A DNA stretch of 64,000 nt, from contig CAZEQC010000001.1 of the NCBI GenBank assembly GCA_964514285.1, positions 62,001 to 126,000 of the forward strand, read 5' to 3'. The notes below the pieces were generated by a model. The model saw only the letters and a list, made by a program, of their open reading frames with translations, did no database searches and had not been told where the DNA came from. A program made the translations under genes and the position numbers. The stretch comes from SKLM01 sp964514285. GTDB taxonomy: Bacteria; Chloroflexota; Anaerolineae; B4-G1. Shown here in pieces: positions 47,837-56,252 of this stretch (the first letter of the stretch is position 1; each line of letters opens with the position of its first letter).

Positions 47837-48991
47837 ATGCCGCCCAGGCGAGTTCTCCTCGCATACTTGAACACTGGTGGGGGGCACCGGAGCGCGGCCC
47901 TCGCTGTGGCCGAGGCATTGGAAGAGCGTCGCAGCGAAAGCGTTCGGATCAACCTCGTGGACGTCACCGCCGAGTACTTCCCCTGGCCTCTCAGCAAACT
48001 TAGCGTCATCTATAAGTGGCTGGTCCGTCTGAATGGGTGGCCTTGGGCGGTCATCTACCATCTGACGAACGGACCACGCCGGATGGCGATACTCAGAGGC
48101 GGATGGTGGCTTCTCGCAGGCCGATCGACTCTAAGCCTCCTCAGGGACCATCCTTGCGACGTGATTGTGTGTTGCCACCCCCTATTGAAGGCTCCCGTCA
48201 CACAGGCGTTGGAGGTGAGAGGATGCGAGACAGCATTGATCACCTTGGTCACGGATCTCGCCTCTGGCCATGCTGCGTGGTTCCATCCCCCGGAGGGAAG
48301 ATGTCTCGTGGCGACTGAGCAGGTACGAGAAGGCGCCCTAGCCTGTGGGCTCCCAGCTGACTCAGTAGAGGTAACCGGGTTGCCCGTGAGGCTCTGCTTC
48401 GCTCAAGCGGCGGAACGGGATCCAACGCTCACCCGGGAGGACCTGGGACTGGAAGCAGACGAGCCCGTGGTGCTCCTATTGAGCGGCGCCGACGGTGTAG
48501 GTCCCTTTTACTCCCTGGTGGAGCTCATTATGACGACCTCTAAGGGTATCCAGTTGGTCGCGATCACGGGGCGTAACGAGAGATTACGAGCGAAACTCGC
48601 CGAAAGAGCTTGGGAACACCCTCTATATGTGGAGGGATTTGTGGACAACGTCCAAGATTGGATGCACGCAGCGGATCTTCTGGTGACCAAAGCGGGACCA
48701 GCCACTATGACAGAGGCTTTCGTTGTGGGCACCCCGATGATCCTGAGCGGAGCTATCCCGGGTCAAGAGCCGCCGAACGTGGCCTATGTAAGAGAGACGG
48801 GAGCGGCGATTTGGGCCCCGCAGCCCGCCCAGGCAGCAAAGGCTGTGCTTCATCTCCTTTCGGCGCAGAAGGATAAGCTGCATCATATGACGAGCAAGGC
48901 CCAAGAAGCAGCCTGCCCTGAAGCCGCGCGGCGAGTGGCCGACATCGTATGGACAGTCGCCGATCGCTCGCGTGGTGATCGGAGCAGCTAA
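47837..48991 (+). CDS. GT-B glycosyltransferase of the MGDG synthase type
   Basis: A 384-residue lipid glycosyltransferase. The N-terminal half matches the MGDG synthase domain (LLAYLNTGGGHRSAALAVAEALE; LITLVTDLASGHAAWFHP); the C-terminal half matches the GT28 sugar-nucleotide domain (VVLLLSGADGVGP, VTKAGPATMTEAFVVGTPMILSGAIPGQE near 297). It should transfer a sugar to diacylglycerol at the inner membrane face, making glycolipids. Start ATG 47837, 4 bases after the DUF951 stop, so it is probably translated as part of that operon; no strong ribosome-binding site. Confidence 0.88.
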   Translation: MPPRRVLLAYLNTGGGHRSAALAVAEALEERRSESVRINLVDVTAEYFPWPLSKLSVIYKWLVRLNGWPWAVIYHLTNGPRRMAILRGGWWLLAGRSTLSLLRDHPCDVIVCCHPLLKAPVTQALEVRGCETALITLVTDLASGHAAWFHPPEGRCLVATEQVREGALACGLPADSVEVTGLPVRLCFAQAAERDPTLTREDLGLEADEPVVLLLSGADGVGPFYSLVELIMTTSKGIQLVAITGRNERLRAKLAERAWEHPLYVEGFVDNVQDWMHAADLLVTKAGPATMTEAFVVGTPMILSGAIPGQEPPNVAYVRETGAAIWAPQPAQAAKAVLHLLSAQKDKLHHMTSKAQEAACPEAARRVADIVWTVADRSRGDRSS

Positions 48992-49026
48992 CACGCTAGC
49001 GGCAGTGGACAGTCAGGGTTTCCCGC

Positions 49027-49054
49027 TTGACTTCCCACTGTCAGTTCTTATAAT
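49027..49054 (+). promoter_or_regulatory. Strong promoter with perfect -10 box
   Basis: TTGACT (49027-49032), 16 bases, TATAAT (49049-49054). The predicted start near 49061 is only about 3 bases before the ATG at 49064, implying either a nearly leaderless small protein or a non-coding leader for the B12-type radical SAM gene. Confidence 0.65.
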
Positions 49055-49063
49055 GCCCTTACA

Positions 49064-49555
49064 ATGTTCTCGTGGTGCAGAAGCAGGGTTATTCTACGCG
49101 TGTTGGGACGAAAGGTGCCCTTGAACGCGTTGCCTCACGTGCAGCCTTTGTTCCTCCTGCAGATGCTGATTGGGCTGTCGCAGATCCTTAACGGTGGCGC
49201 TGCCCAGTCGGAGGCCCTTGCCCGCGCGTTAATCCTTGATGGTCAGCAGCGGCTGCGCGAACTTCGCGACGCCGCTCCACATCTGGATCTTTCTTTGAGC
49301 CGTCTGTTGAGGAGGATCCGTGCTAGCGAAACGCCCGATGAATGTCTCTCGGACGAGGAGAGCGCGGTTCAGGCTATGATCGAGATGTGTCTGGGACTGA
49401 TGCTGCGCTGGCTATCCAAGGGGGACGACCGGTCCTCTCACCACGCAGTGTCCGTTGTGCTGAAGCGCCTTTCCTCTTCTGACGTCCTCCTACCCTCGTA
49501 CGCTTCCCCTTTTTTCTGTCTTCTGTTCAGAGCGCGATCGTGTCTGATAGCCTAG
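49064..49555 (+). CDS. Hypothetical helical protein
   Basis: A 163-residue reading frame not recognised as any family. Residues 25-130 look like a helical soluble protein (QMLIGLSQILNGGAAQSEALARAL, EESAVQAMIEMCLGLML), with no catalytic motif or signal. The C-terminal 30 residues (SSDVLLPSYASPFF...) look less protein-like. It has no Shine-Dalgarno site and starts just after a strong promoter; another frame is open over the first 40 codons. It may be real, leaderless, or a chance frame over an RNA leader. Confidence 0.4.
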   Translation: MFSWCRSRVILRVLGRKVPLNALPHVQPLFLLQMLIGLSQILNGGAAQSEALARALILDGQQRLRELRDAAPHLDLSLSRLLRRIRASETPDECLSDEESAVQAMIEMCLGLMLRWLSKGDDRSSHHAVSVVLKRLSSSDVLLPSYASPFFCLLFRARSCLIA

Positions 49556-49850
49556 TCTAGGAGGCGTTCAGGCGTCTGTCTGTTCCTCGGTCAGGCCTGG
49601 GACCCGAAGAGGTCTCGTGTTTGACCTAACAGACTTGTCCTGAGCATCTTCCTAGTCAGTGCTAAGAGGACTGGGCTGGCAGGTCCCTGCCGGCTCGACC
49701 GAGTCTTGGCAGCGTATGCCGTCGGGCTACTCCACTGAACCTTTCCCACGCTGCCCTGACCTCGAAGAGGCTTGATCCCCGTTGCGCGTGCGTTTTGAGT
49801 GAGGGATCAAATCCCACCGTTCTGCTGAACAGATCTAGAGGAGGAACACC
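49556..49850 (+). other. Gene-free leader region before radical SAM gene
   Basis: No gene is seen. One stem TTGATCCC / GGGATCAA with a loop of about 23 bases lies around 49772-49810. No cobalamin-riboswitch B12 box was found, although the next gene encodes a B12-type radical SAM protein. AGGAGGA precedes its GTG start. Confidence 0.5.
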
Positions 49851-51446
49851 GTGAAGATTCGATTGATTGAGCCCAAAGCACCTGGGCTGAACGTTTTCGA
49901 CCGGGCACTCTTGCCGCGCCTGGGACTGCCGCTGATGGGCCGCGTGTTGGCCGATCGCGGCCACGATGTGCGCATCTACGTCGAGACACTGGCCCCAGTC
50001 GACTGGGAAGACGTTGCACAGGCTGACCTGGTTGGATTCTCCACCACGACGGCCACAACCCCGACGGCCTACAGGATGGCCCAGCGCGTGCGCGACCTGG
50101 GCATCCCGACCGTGATTGGAGGACCTCACGCCACCTTCCTTCCGGAGGAGGGCCTGGAGAACTGCGACTTCGTCGTTCGGCGCGAGGGTCAAGAGACCCT
50201 ACCAGCGTTGGTGGAGGCTCTGGAGGGGAACCAGGACGTGACCGACATCCCGGGGCTTTCCTATTCAGGAGCAGCGGGCCGGCCAGTCCACAATCCCGAT
50301 CGCCGCCCTTGCCCCCCGGACCTTTTCGAGACCCTTCCTGCCCCTGCGTTGGATCTTATTGTGGGGCACGAGCAGATGACTAACATACCGATCATGACGC
50401 AGTGGGGATGTCCCTTCAATTGCGACTTCTGTTCAGTCATTCATATGTTTGGCCGTCGCGTTCGGGCTCGCGCCATTGAGAACGTGCTGGATGAGCTGGA
50501 AACCTATCGTGACCGGGGCGCGATCTTCTTCTATGACGACAACTTCGTCGTCGATAGGCGCCGAACCAAGGCACTGTTGCGAGGGATGATTGAGCGGGAT
50601 CTGACGCCCCTGTGGTCAGCCCAGGTGCGGGCCGAGGTCGTCTACAAGGATAAGAGGACCCGCGAGCTCGATCACGAGTTGCTCAGGCTGATGCGCGACT
50701 CGGGCTGTGCCATGGTGTACTGCGGCTTTGAGTCTGTCAGCCAGGCGACGTTGGACGCGTATAACAAGCACCAAGAGGTGCGTGACGTCCGCGAGAGCGT
50801 GCAGGCCTTCCATGACTACGGCATTCACGTCCATGGCATGTTCGTCCTGGGCGCAGACACGGACGAGACGACCATATTCGATCAGACGGTTGACTTCGCG
50901 CTGGAGAACCAGATCGATACCGTGCAGTTCCTGATGCTAACACCTTGTCCCGGGACGCCCTTCTACGAGCGTATGGTGGAGGAAGATCGGCTCCTGACCG
51001 ACGATCTGAGCTTGTATGATGGACATCACTGTGTCGTTCAGCCTAAACTGATGAGTGCCTATGACCTACAGATCGGCACTTGTCGAGCGATGGCACGTTT
51101 TTACTCCGTTGGTCACGTTTTGGGTCTCTTCCTGTCCAACGTGAGCCGTAATCTGCCTTTCTTGATCAGCCTTTTGTGGCGCGAGCGGGGCTTGCGGCTC
51201 CAGCTGCCGCGGATGGCTGCCCTCTCCTTGCTGCCGTCGCGCTGGCCGGATTTGCTCGGCACCTTGCGGGATGCGTTGTCGCAGGAGTCGTGGAGACGAC
51301 TACAAGACATCTTGGCGGTGCCGATGCTCCGTCTCTACGGCCATAAGCACGTTCGAGACTGGCTACAGCAGTCTCGGTCCCAAGCCTACATTGAGCGTTT
51401 GCGTCAATTGATGAAGCCTCAGCGGCAGGCAGCCGGGGCTTCCTAG
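49851..51446 (+). CDS. B12-binding domain radical SAM protein
   Basis: A 531-residue enzyme. Residues 1-135 form a cobalamin-binding-like Rossmann domain (RLIEPKAPGLNVFDR, GLPLMGRVLADRGHDVRIYVE, VGFSTTTATTPTAY, VIGGPHATFLPEE). It lacks the DxHxxG lower-ligand motif, as is usual in this class. The radical SAM core has WGCPFNCDFCSV near residue 185 and FFYDDNFVVDRRR; a DUF4080-like C-terminus follows to about 400, then a helical, basic tail. The substrate is unknown; relatives methylate or rearrange lipids, hopanoids and pigments. GTG start after GGAGGA. A terminator follows. Confidence 0.9.
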   Translation: MKIRLIEPKAPGLNVFDRALLPRLGLPLMGRVLADRGHDVRIYVETLAPVDWEDVAQADLVGFSTTTATTPTAYRMAQRVRDLGIPTVIGGPHATFLPEEGLENCDFVVRREGQETLPALVEALEGNQDVTDIPGLSYSGAAGRPVHNPDRRPCPPDLFETLPAPALDLIVGHEQMTNIPIMTQWGCPFNCDFCSVIHMFGRRVRARAIENVLDELETYRDRGAIFFYDDNFVVDRRRTKALLRGMIERDLTPLWSAQVRAEVVYKDKRTRELDHELLRLMRDSGCAMVYCGFESVSQATLDAYNKHQEVRDVRESVQAFHDYGIHVHGMFVLGADTDETTIFDQTVDFALENQIDTVQFLMLTPCPGTPFYERMVEEDRLLTDDLSLYDGHHCVVQPKLMSAYDLQIGTCRAMARFYSVGHVLGLFLSNVSRNLPFLISLLWRERGLRLQLPRMAALSLLPSRWPDLLGTLRDALSQESWRRLQDILAVPMLRLYGHKHVRDWLQQSRSQAYIERLRQLMKPQRQAAGAS

Positions 51447-51487
51447 GGTACCTCGCTGTCTCTCGCACCAGCTCCCATCGGCGGGAG

Positions 51488-51517
51488 GGGAAAGCCTTGA
51501 CTCAAGGCTTTCCCTTT
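51488..51517 (+). terminator. Terminator after radical SAM gene
   Basis: GGGAAAGCCTTGA (51488-51500) and TCAAGGCTTTCCC (51502-51514) form a 13 bp inverted repeat around one base, followed by TTTC. In RNA, an 11 bp stem with a 5-base loop. Confidence 0.75.
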
Positions 51518-51697
51518 CAGTACGCCGAGTTCAACGCGCGAATCCAGCCTGGAGGGCGATGCCTCAAGCCGGTTCTAATACGGATCTTATGCCGTGCTAA
51601 CGTATTTCCTATCTCCACCCGTCATAATTTGGACACGTACGCATGAAGCGCTGTGCGGAGAAACGACGCTTCTTGTCCGACGACAGGGTAGAAAATT

Positions 51698-54166
51698 ATG
51701 TTACAATCACTGATTCAGAAGAAAGACGACGAGCGGATGGTTGGCGGCGAGCTGCCGCATGAGTTGCCTGTGTTGCCTCTGCGCAACGTGGTGGCATTTC
51801 CTCATACGATGCTGCCATTGGCGATCGGCATTCCTCGTTCTGTTAAGTTAGTGGAAGACTCGCTTGATGCGGAACGCCTAATCGTTCTCACGGCAATGAC
51901 TGATCCGGCGGTTGAGGAGCCGGGCTTGGACGGCGTCTATCAGACAGGAACCGTAGCCCGTGTTGAACGCGTGGTGCGGCTTGAGGACGACGATACCGCT
52001 GAGTATCAGATCATCGTTCGCGGGCTGATGCGCGTGCGCATCACCGAGTGGATGGCTGAGGAACCTTACCTCACAGCTCACGTCGAGCCGTATCCTGAGG
52101 TGATAGGGAATGAGACGGAGGTCGAGGCGCTGCGGCGCGAGTTGCTTGATCTAGCGCGGCGTATGGTCTCTTACTTCCCTCAGGTGCCAGAGGAAGCTAT
52201 CCAGATGCTTCATCAGGTCCCAGAAGCGGACGTTCTGCTTTACGCTCTTGCGTCCAACCTCCAGTTGGATGTGGAGCAGGCCCAGGAGGTTCTCTCTGGG
52301 GAGGATATGATCGCTCAGATGCATACCTTGCTGCGCGATATGCAGCGCGAGCTGGAGGTGCTGGAGGTCAGCGAGGAGATCCGCGAGGAAGCTCAGTCTG
52401 AGATGGAGAAGACGCAACGTGAATACGTCTTGCGTCAGCAGCTCAAGGCCATACGCAAGGAGCTGGGTGAGGCCGAGGATGGTTCCGAGGCGGACGTCTA
52501 TCGCCAGAAGCTCGAGGAGGCTGAGCTTCCTGAGGAGGCTCGCAGGGAGGCCGAGCGTGAGCTGGACCGCTTGGCGCAGCTGCATCCCCAGTCGGCCGAG
52601 GTGGGTGTTATCAAGACCTACCTTGACTGGCTGCTGGAGCTGCCGTGGAACACGGTCTCGGAGGACAACCTTGACCTCGGTCATGCGGACACTGTGCTGG
52701 AGGAGGACCATTACGGCCTGGAGAAGGTCAAGGAGCGTATTCTCGAGTTTCTGGCTGTGCGGAAGCTTCATCGGGAGCGCGACGTGAAGCAGCCCGAGGA
52801 GTACGCGTCGACGATTCTTTGCTTTGTAGGTCCCCCTGGTGTGGGTAAGACCAGCCTGGGGCGCTCGATCGCGCGAGCCTTGGGCCGTAAGTTCACCCGA
52901 ATGAGTCTGGGTGGGCTCCGCGATGAGGCGGAGATTCGCGGTCACCGCCGCACGTACATCGGCGCGATGCCTGGTCGGATCATCCAGGCACTTAAGCGTG
53001 TGGGAACGCGCAACCCGGTCTTCATGCTCGATGAGGTGGATAAGGTTAGTTCGAGCTGGCGCGGCGACCCGGCCAGCGCCTTGCTGGAGGTCCTCGACCC
53101 GCAGCAGAACCATGCCTTCCGCGATCACTACCTGGACCTGGACTTCGATCTGAGCGACGTTTTCTTCATCACCACGGCCAATACGCTGAGCACCATCCCG
53201 CCAGCGCTGCAGGATCGTATGGAGGTCATCGAGATCGATGGCTACACCGAGTACGACAAGGTCCAGATTGCCGAAGGCTACCTGGTGCCCCGCCAGATCA
53301 AGGTCAATGGCTTGGAGCCCAGCGAGGTCGAGGTCACCGAGGAGGGGCTGCGCACCATCATCCGCGATTACACCCGTGAGGCTGGTGTCCGTAACCTCGA
53401 GCGCGAGATTGGTCGAGCGCTCCGCAAGGTGGCTATGAACGTCGCCAAGTGCTCGGATGACGAGGCCGCCTGCACCGACGTGTTGGATGAGGAGCAGGTG
53501 CGGGAGTTTCTGGGAAAACCGCGCTATCGCGAGGAGGCCCAGCTACGGACGGAGCTTCCGGGGGTGGCCACAGGCCTTGCCTGGACCCCGACCGGCGGTC
53601 GGGTCCTCTTCGTCGAGGCCCGAGTCATGGAGGGCAAGGACAAGCTTCTCCTCACCGGGCAGCTTGGCGACGTGATGAAGGAGTCCGCCCGCATCGCGCT
53701 CAGTTTCGTGCAGGGCGAGCTGGATCGGCTTGGGCTCGCCGCGGATGCGCTGCAGGACAAGACGGTGCACCTGCACGTGCCGGCTGGCGCGATCCCGAAG
53801 GATGGCCCATCAGCGGGCGTCACGCTGGTGACCGCTCTCATCTCCGTGCTCACAGGGCGCTCCGTGCGCGAGGAGATCGGTATGACAGGCGAGGTCACGC
53901 TGCAGGGTCGCGTCCTCCCTATTGGCGGCGTCAAGCAGAAGGTCCTGGCCGCCCATCGCCGTGGCTTGAAGACCATCATCCTGCCCAAGGCCAACGAGGC
54001 CGACCTGGACGAGGTCCCGGAGGAGATTCGCGACGAGCTGGCGTTCGAGTTGGTCGAGCACGTCGATGAGGTGCTTCAACTCGCTTTCGAGTCCAAGCTC
54101 GATATCGAAGCTCCCCTGATTGGCGACAATGGGCGCGAGCAGGAAACGGTCGAGTCGCTGGCGTAG
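51698..54166 (+). CDS. lon: ATP-dependent protease Lon
   Basis: An 822-residue LonA protease. The N-terminal substrate-binding domain (LPVLPLRNVVAFPHTMLPLAIG) leads to a coiled coil (about 195-290). Walker A GPPGVGKT is near residue 378 and Walker B VFMLDEVDKV near 440. The protease domain has the Ser-Lys dyad S705 (DGPSAGV) and K746 (GGVKQKV). It degrades damaged and regulatory proteins in the cytoplasm. The upstream region is long (251 bases) and starts with a terminator; no clear HrcA or HspR heat-shock operator was seen. The ATG has only a weak AGGG site; the Met at codon 14 is an alternative. Confidence 0.97.
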   Translation: MLQSLIQKKDDERMVGGELPHELPVLPLRNVVAFPHTMLPLAIGIPRSVKLVEDSLDAERLIVLTAMTDPAVEEPGLDGVYQTGTVARVERVVRLEDDDTAEYQIIVRGLMRVRITEWMAEEPYLTAHVEPYPEVIGNETEVEALRRELLDLARRMVSYFPQVPEEAIQMLHQVPEADVLLYALASNLQLDVEQAQEVLSGEDMIAQMHTLLRDMQRELEVLEVSEEIREEAQSEMEKTQREYVLRQQLKAIRKELGEAEDGSEADVYRQKLEEAELPEEARREAERELDRLAQLHPQSAEVGVIKTYLDWLLELPWNTVSEDNLDLGHADTVLEEDHYGLEKVKERILEFLAVRKLHRERDVKQPEEYASTILCFVGPPGVGKTSLGRSIARALGRKFTRMSLGGLRDEAEIRGHRRTYIGAMPGRIIQALKRVGTRNPVFMLDEVDKVSSSWRGDPASALLEVLDPQQNHAFRDHYLDLDFDLSDVFFITTANTLSTIPPALQDRMEVIEIDGYTEYDKVQIAEGYLVPRQIKVNGLEPSEVEVTEEGLRTIIRDYTREAGVRNLEREIGRALRKVAMNVAKCSDDEAACTDVLDEEQVREFLGKPRYREEAQLRTELPGVATGLAWTPTGGRVLFVEARVMEGKDKLLLTGQLGDVMKESARIALSFVQGELDRLGLAADALQDKTVHLHVPAGAIPKDGPSAGVTLVTALISVLTGRSVREEIGMTGEVTLQGRVLPIGGVKQKVLAAHRRGLKTIILPKANEADLDEVPEEIRDELAFELVEHVDEVLQLAFESKLDIEAPLIGDNGREQETVESLA

Positions 54167-54200
54167 CCTCCTGTTCGTCGACGGGGAGACACCGATAGAG

Positions 54201-54234
54201 AAAGCCCCAGGGGACCCACCCCTGGGGCTTTTTT
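54201..54234 (+). terminator. Terminator after lon
   Basis: GCCCCAGGGG (54204-54213), loop accca, CCCCTGGGGC (54219-54228), then TTTTTT (54229-54234). A-rich bases before the stem may let it work for the convergent patatin gene too. Confidence 0.9.
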
Positions 54235-54256
54235 GACTATCAGCCGGGCCTATCGA

Positions 54257-55117
54257 TCAAACGAGAAACACCGTGTCGTCGGTCAGCGTGCGCCTTGCGT
54301 CCTCGTACCCCAGTGCAATCAACTCGCGGCTCACCTCCGGCTCGTAGCGAACGATGCGTAGCAGGCCGGTCTCTCGGCTGGGTGTGATCACCTCGCAGCG
54401 CACGTAACGGTGCTCACGATCCACCTGGGCCGTCACCAGCTGATTCACGTTCTGGAGCTGCTTGAAGTCGTTCTCGAACGTAGCGCTCAGCGCCAGATCG
54501 AGCATCACGGCAAAGGCCTTCCACGGCCAGCGCGGCGGTTCCATGTGCTCCTCACCCACCGGTGACAGCAGCACCACCAGGATCTCGTCAGCGCCCGCGT
54601 CGATCGCCTCCGCCAGCGGCGTGTTGGCCATCACAGCCCCATCCCAGTAGTGGCGCCCCTCCACCTCCGTCCAGGGGTAGATCAGCGGGATTGAGCAGCT
54701 GGCCAGGATGTGGTCGGGCGTCAGAGCTCCCTCTCGATTGTCGAAGACGCGCAGATCCCCCGCCTCGATCTCGGTGGCCGTGATCAGCAGCCGCTTATCG
54801 GTCTTCCCCAGGGCGTCGAAGTCGATGAAGGTGTGGAGCGTCTGGCGCCAGGGCGATGTATCGTAGAGCGACCGCCAGGGCCGCAGCCGCCAGAAGCGAT
54901 GGACGTCCTTCGTCCGCGTCCCCAACCACGCTGCCTCAAGCTCAGCCGCGTTGGCGCCCGAGGCGATGGCAGCCGCGTTGATCGCACCAATGGAGGTGCC
55001 GACGAGAATGTCGGGTGTCAGCCCGGCTTCCTCCAGGTACTTGTAGACGCCACACTCGTAAGCTCCACGCCCGCCCCCTCCGGAAAGCACTAGTGCTCGC
55101 TTGGTCTCCTCGCCCAT
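54257..55117 (-). CDS. Patatin-like phospholipase
   Basis: A 286-residue patatin-like lipid acyl hydrolase. Glycine-rich oxyanion loop LSGGGGRGAYECGV near residue 11, nucleophile S42 in GTSIG, and D159 in the DGA motif (YWDGAVMANTP). Soluble, with no signal, close to RssA/NTE-type bacterial proteins. Probably cleaves membrane phospholipids or acyl esters. ATG at 55117 after GGAGAAG. Convergent with lon across a shared terminator. Confidence 0.92.
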   Translation of the reverse strand: MGEETKRALVLSGGGGRGAYECGVYKYLEEAGLTPDILVGTSIGAINAAAIASGANAAELEAAWLGTRTKDVHRFWRLRPWRSLYDTSPWRQTLHTFIDFDALGKTDKRLLITATEIEAGDLRVFDNREGALTPDHILASCSIPLIYPWTEVEGRHYWDGAVMANTPLAEAIDAGADEILVVLLSPVGEEHMEPPRWPWKAFAVMLDLALSATFENDFKQLQNVNQLVTAQVDREHRYVRCEVITPSRETGLLRIVRYEPEVSRELIALGYEDARRTLTDDTVFLV

Positions 55118-55272
55118 CTCTTCTCCTCGTGTCTGCGTATCTGGCTTCGTTTGTCTTTGTCGCTAGCGTATTGTACTCGATCTGGGGCCAGGGAAAAGAG
55201 TTCGGATTAGGGCTCCATTTCCCCCTGCCTGTCTTCTGCCATTTCTGTCTCCTTGTTCTCTGCTGTTCTCTT

Positions 55273-55301
55273 TGCCCAGTTCGTCAACGTATGCTATCAT
55301 A
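55273..55301 (+). promoter_or_regulatory. Putative promoter of LmbE-type deacetylase gene
   Basis: TTGCCC (55273-55278), 17 bases, TATCAT (55296-55301), about 55 bases before the ATG. Confidence 0.5.
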
Positions 55302-55356
55302 GCGGCGAGAGTGTCTCACTGACGTTCATCGACTGTCGAAACCGACACGACTGCTG

Positions 55357-56184
55357 ATGAGGAGAAGATTGAAGAAACCAGTATTGATGGCCGTTTTTGC
55401 CCATCCGGACGACGAGGCCTTCGGCACCGGCGGCACGCTGTCGAAGTACGCCGCTGAGGGCTGCGTCGTCTACTTGGTGACGGCCACCCGCGGCGAGGCC
55501 GGGGAGATCGCCGAGCCGGACCTAGCGACCAGCGCCGACCTGCCCTTCGTCCGCGAGCAGGAGCTGCGCTGCGCGTGCGAGACTTACGGCATCAACCCAC
55601 CCCGCTTCCTCGACTACGCCGACGGGCTGCTCCCCCTGATCCATCAGGGGCAGGCAGTGGGCAAAGTGGTCCGCCTGATCCGTGAGCTTCGGCCCCAGGT
55701 CATCATCACCTTTGGCCCGGAGGGCATCTACGGCCACTACGATCACATCGCCGTGCATCGCTGGACCACCATCGCCGTGGACATGGCCGCCGACGCCGAC
55801 TGTTTTCCTCACCACGTGGACGACGTGTGTGAGCCGCACCAGGTCGGTAAGGTCTACTTCCGCGTGATGCCTGAAGAGCAGATCGAAGCCCGAGAAGAGA
55901 GGGACGAGCCGAGGGCTATGATGATGGACGGGGTTCCCTTCCCCTTCGTGGGGCGACCTCTGGAGGAGATCACGACCATCATCGACGTCAGCGCGTACGT
56001 GGACCAGAAGCTCCGGGGCATCCAGTGCCACGCCACGCAGGTAGGGCGCCAGAATCGCTTCTCCGACGTGTCTGAGGAGGCTTTGAGGGAGTACGGCTTC
56101 TTCAGCGAGCATTTTCTCCTGGCGCGCTCGACCGTCGGTTGGCCGGAGGAGGTGGAGACGGACCTATTCGCTCGACTGAGATGA
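55357..56184 (+). CDS. LmbE / PIG-L family zinc deacetylase
   Basis: A 275-residue N-acetyl-sugar deacetylase of the LmbE family. The zinc-binding HPDDEAFGTGG motif is near residue 15 and the second metal His is in GHYDHIAVHRW near 128. Substrates of relatives include GlcNAc-phosphatidylinositol, GlcNAc-Ins (mycothiol) and GlcNAc-malate (bacillithiol); the exact one is not decided here. No thiol-synthesis partner is adjacent. The ATG at 55357 lies after TGATGAGG; MFS transporter follows 68 bases later. Confidence 0.9.
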   Translation: MRRRLKKPVLMAVFAHPDDEAFGTGGTLSKYAAEGCVVYLVTATRGEAGEIAEPDLATSADLPFVREQELRCACETYGINPPRFLDYADGLLPLIHQGQAVGKVVRLIRELRPQVIITFGPEGIYGHYDHIAVHRWTTIAVDMAADADCFPHHVDDVCEPHQVGKVYFRVMPEEQIEAREERDEPRAMMMDGVPFPFVGRPLEEITTIIDVSAYVDQKLRGIQCHATQVGRQNRFSDVSEEALREYGFFSEHFLLARSTVGWPEEVETDLFARLR

Positions 56185-56252
56185 GTACCACCCTGAGCCG
56201 TCCTGACAACGCGTCATGGATACCTGTTGAAAGGGAATAAGCTTCCGTAGCT

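Noticed and set aside
49556..49850. Possible cobalamin riboswitch before the B12-type radical SAM gene
   Set aside because: No B12-box sequence or matching stem arrangement found by eye.
51488..51514. CTTGACTCAAG resembling an HspR operator upstream of lon
   Set aside because: The known operator has a spacer between its arms; this sequence is better explained as the stem of the terminator of the preceding gene.
51585..51610. GTGCTAAC resembling half of a CIRCE heat-shock operator before lon
   Set aside because: Only one half-site; no matching inverted half at the required distance.
52151..53128. 325-codon open frame antisense to lon
   Set aside because: Lon is complete and motif-rich on the plus strand; the antisense frame is Leu/Gln-rich without recognisable domains.
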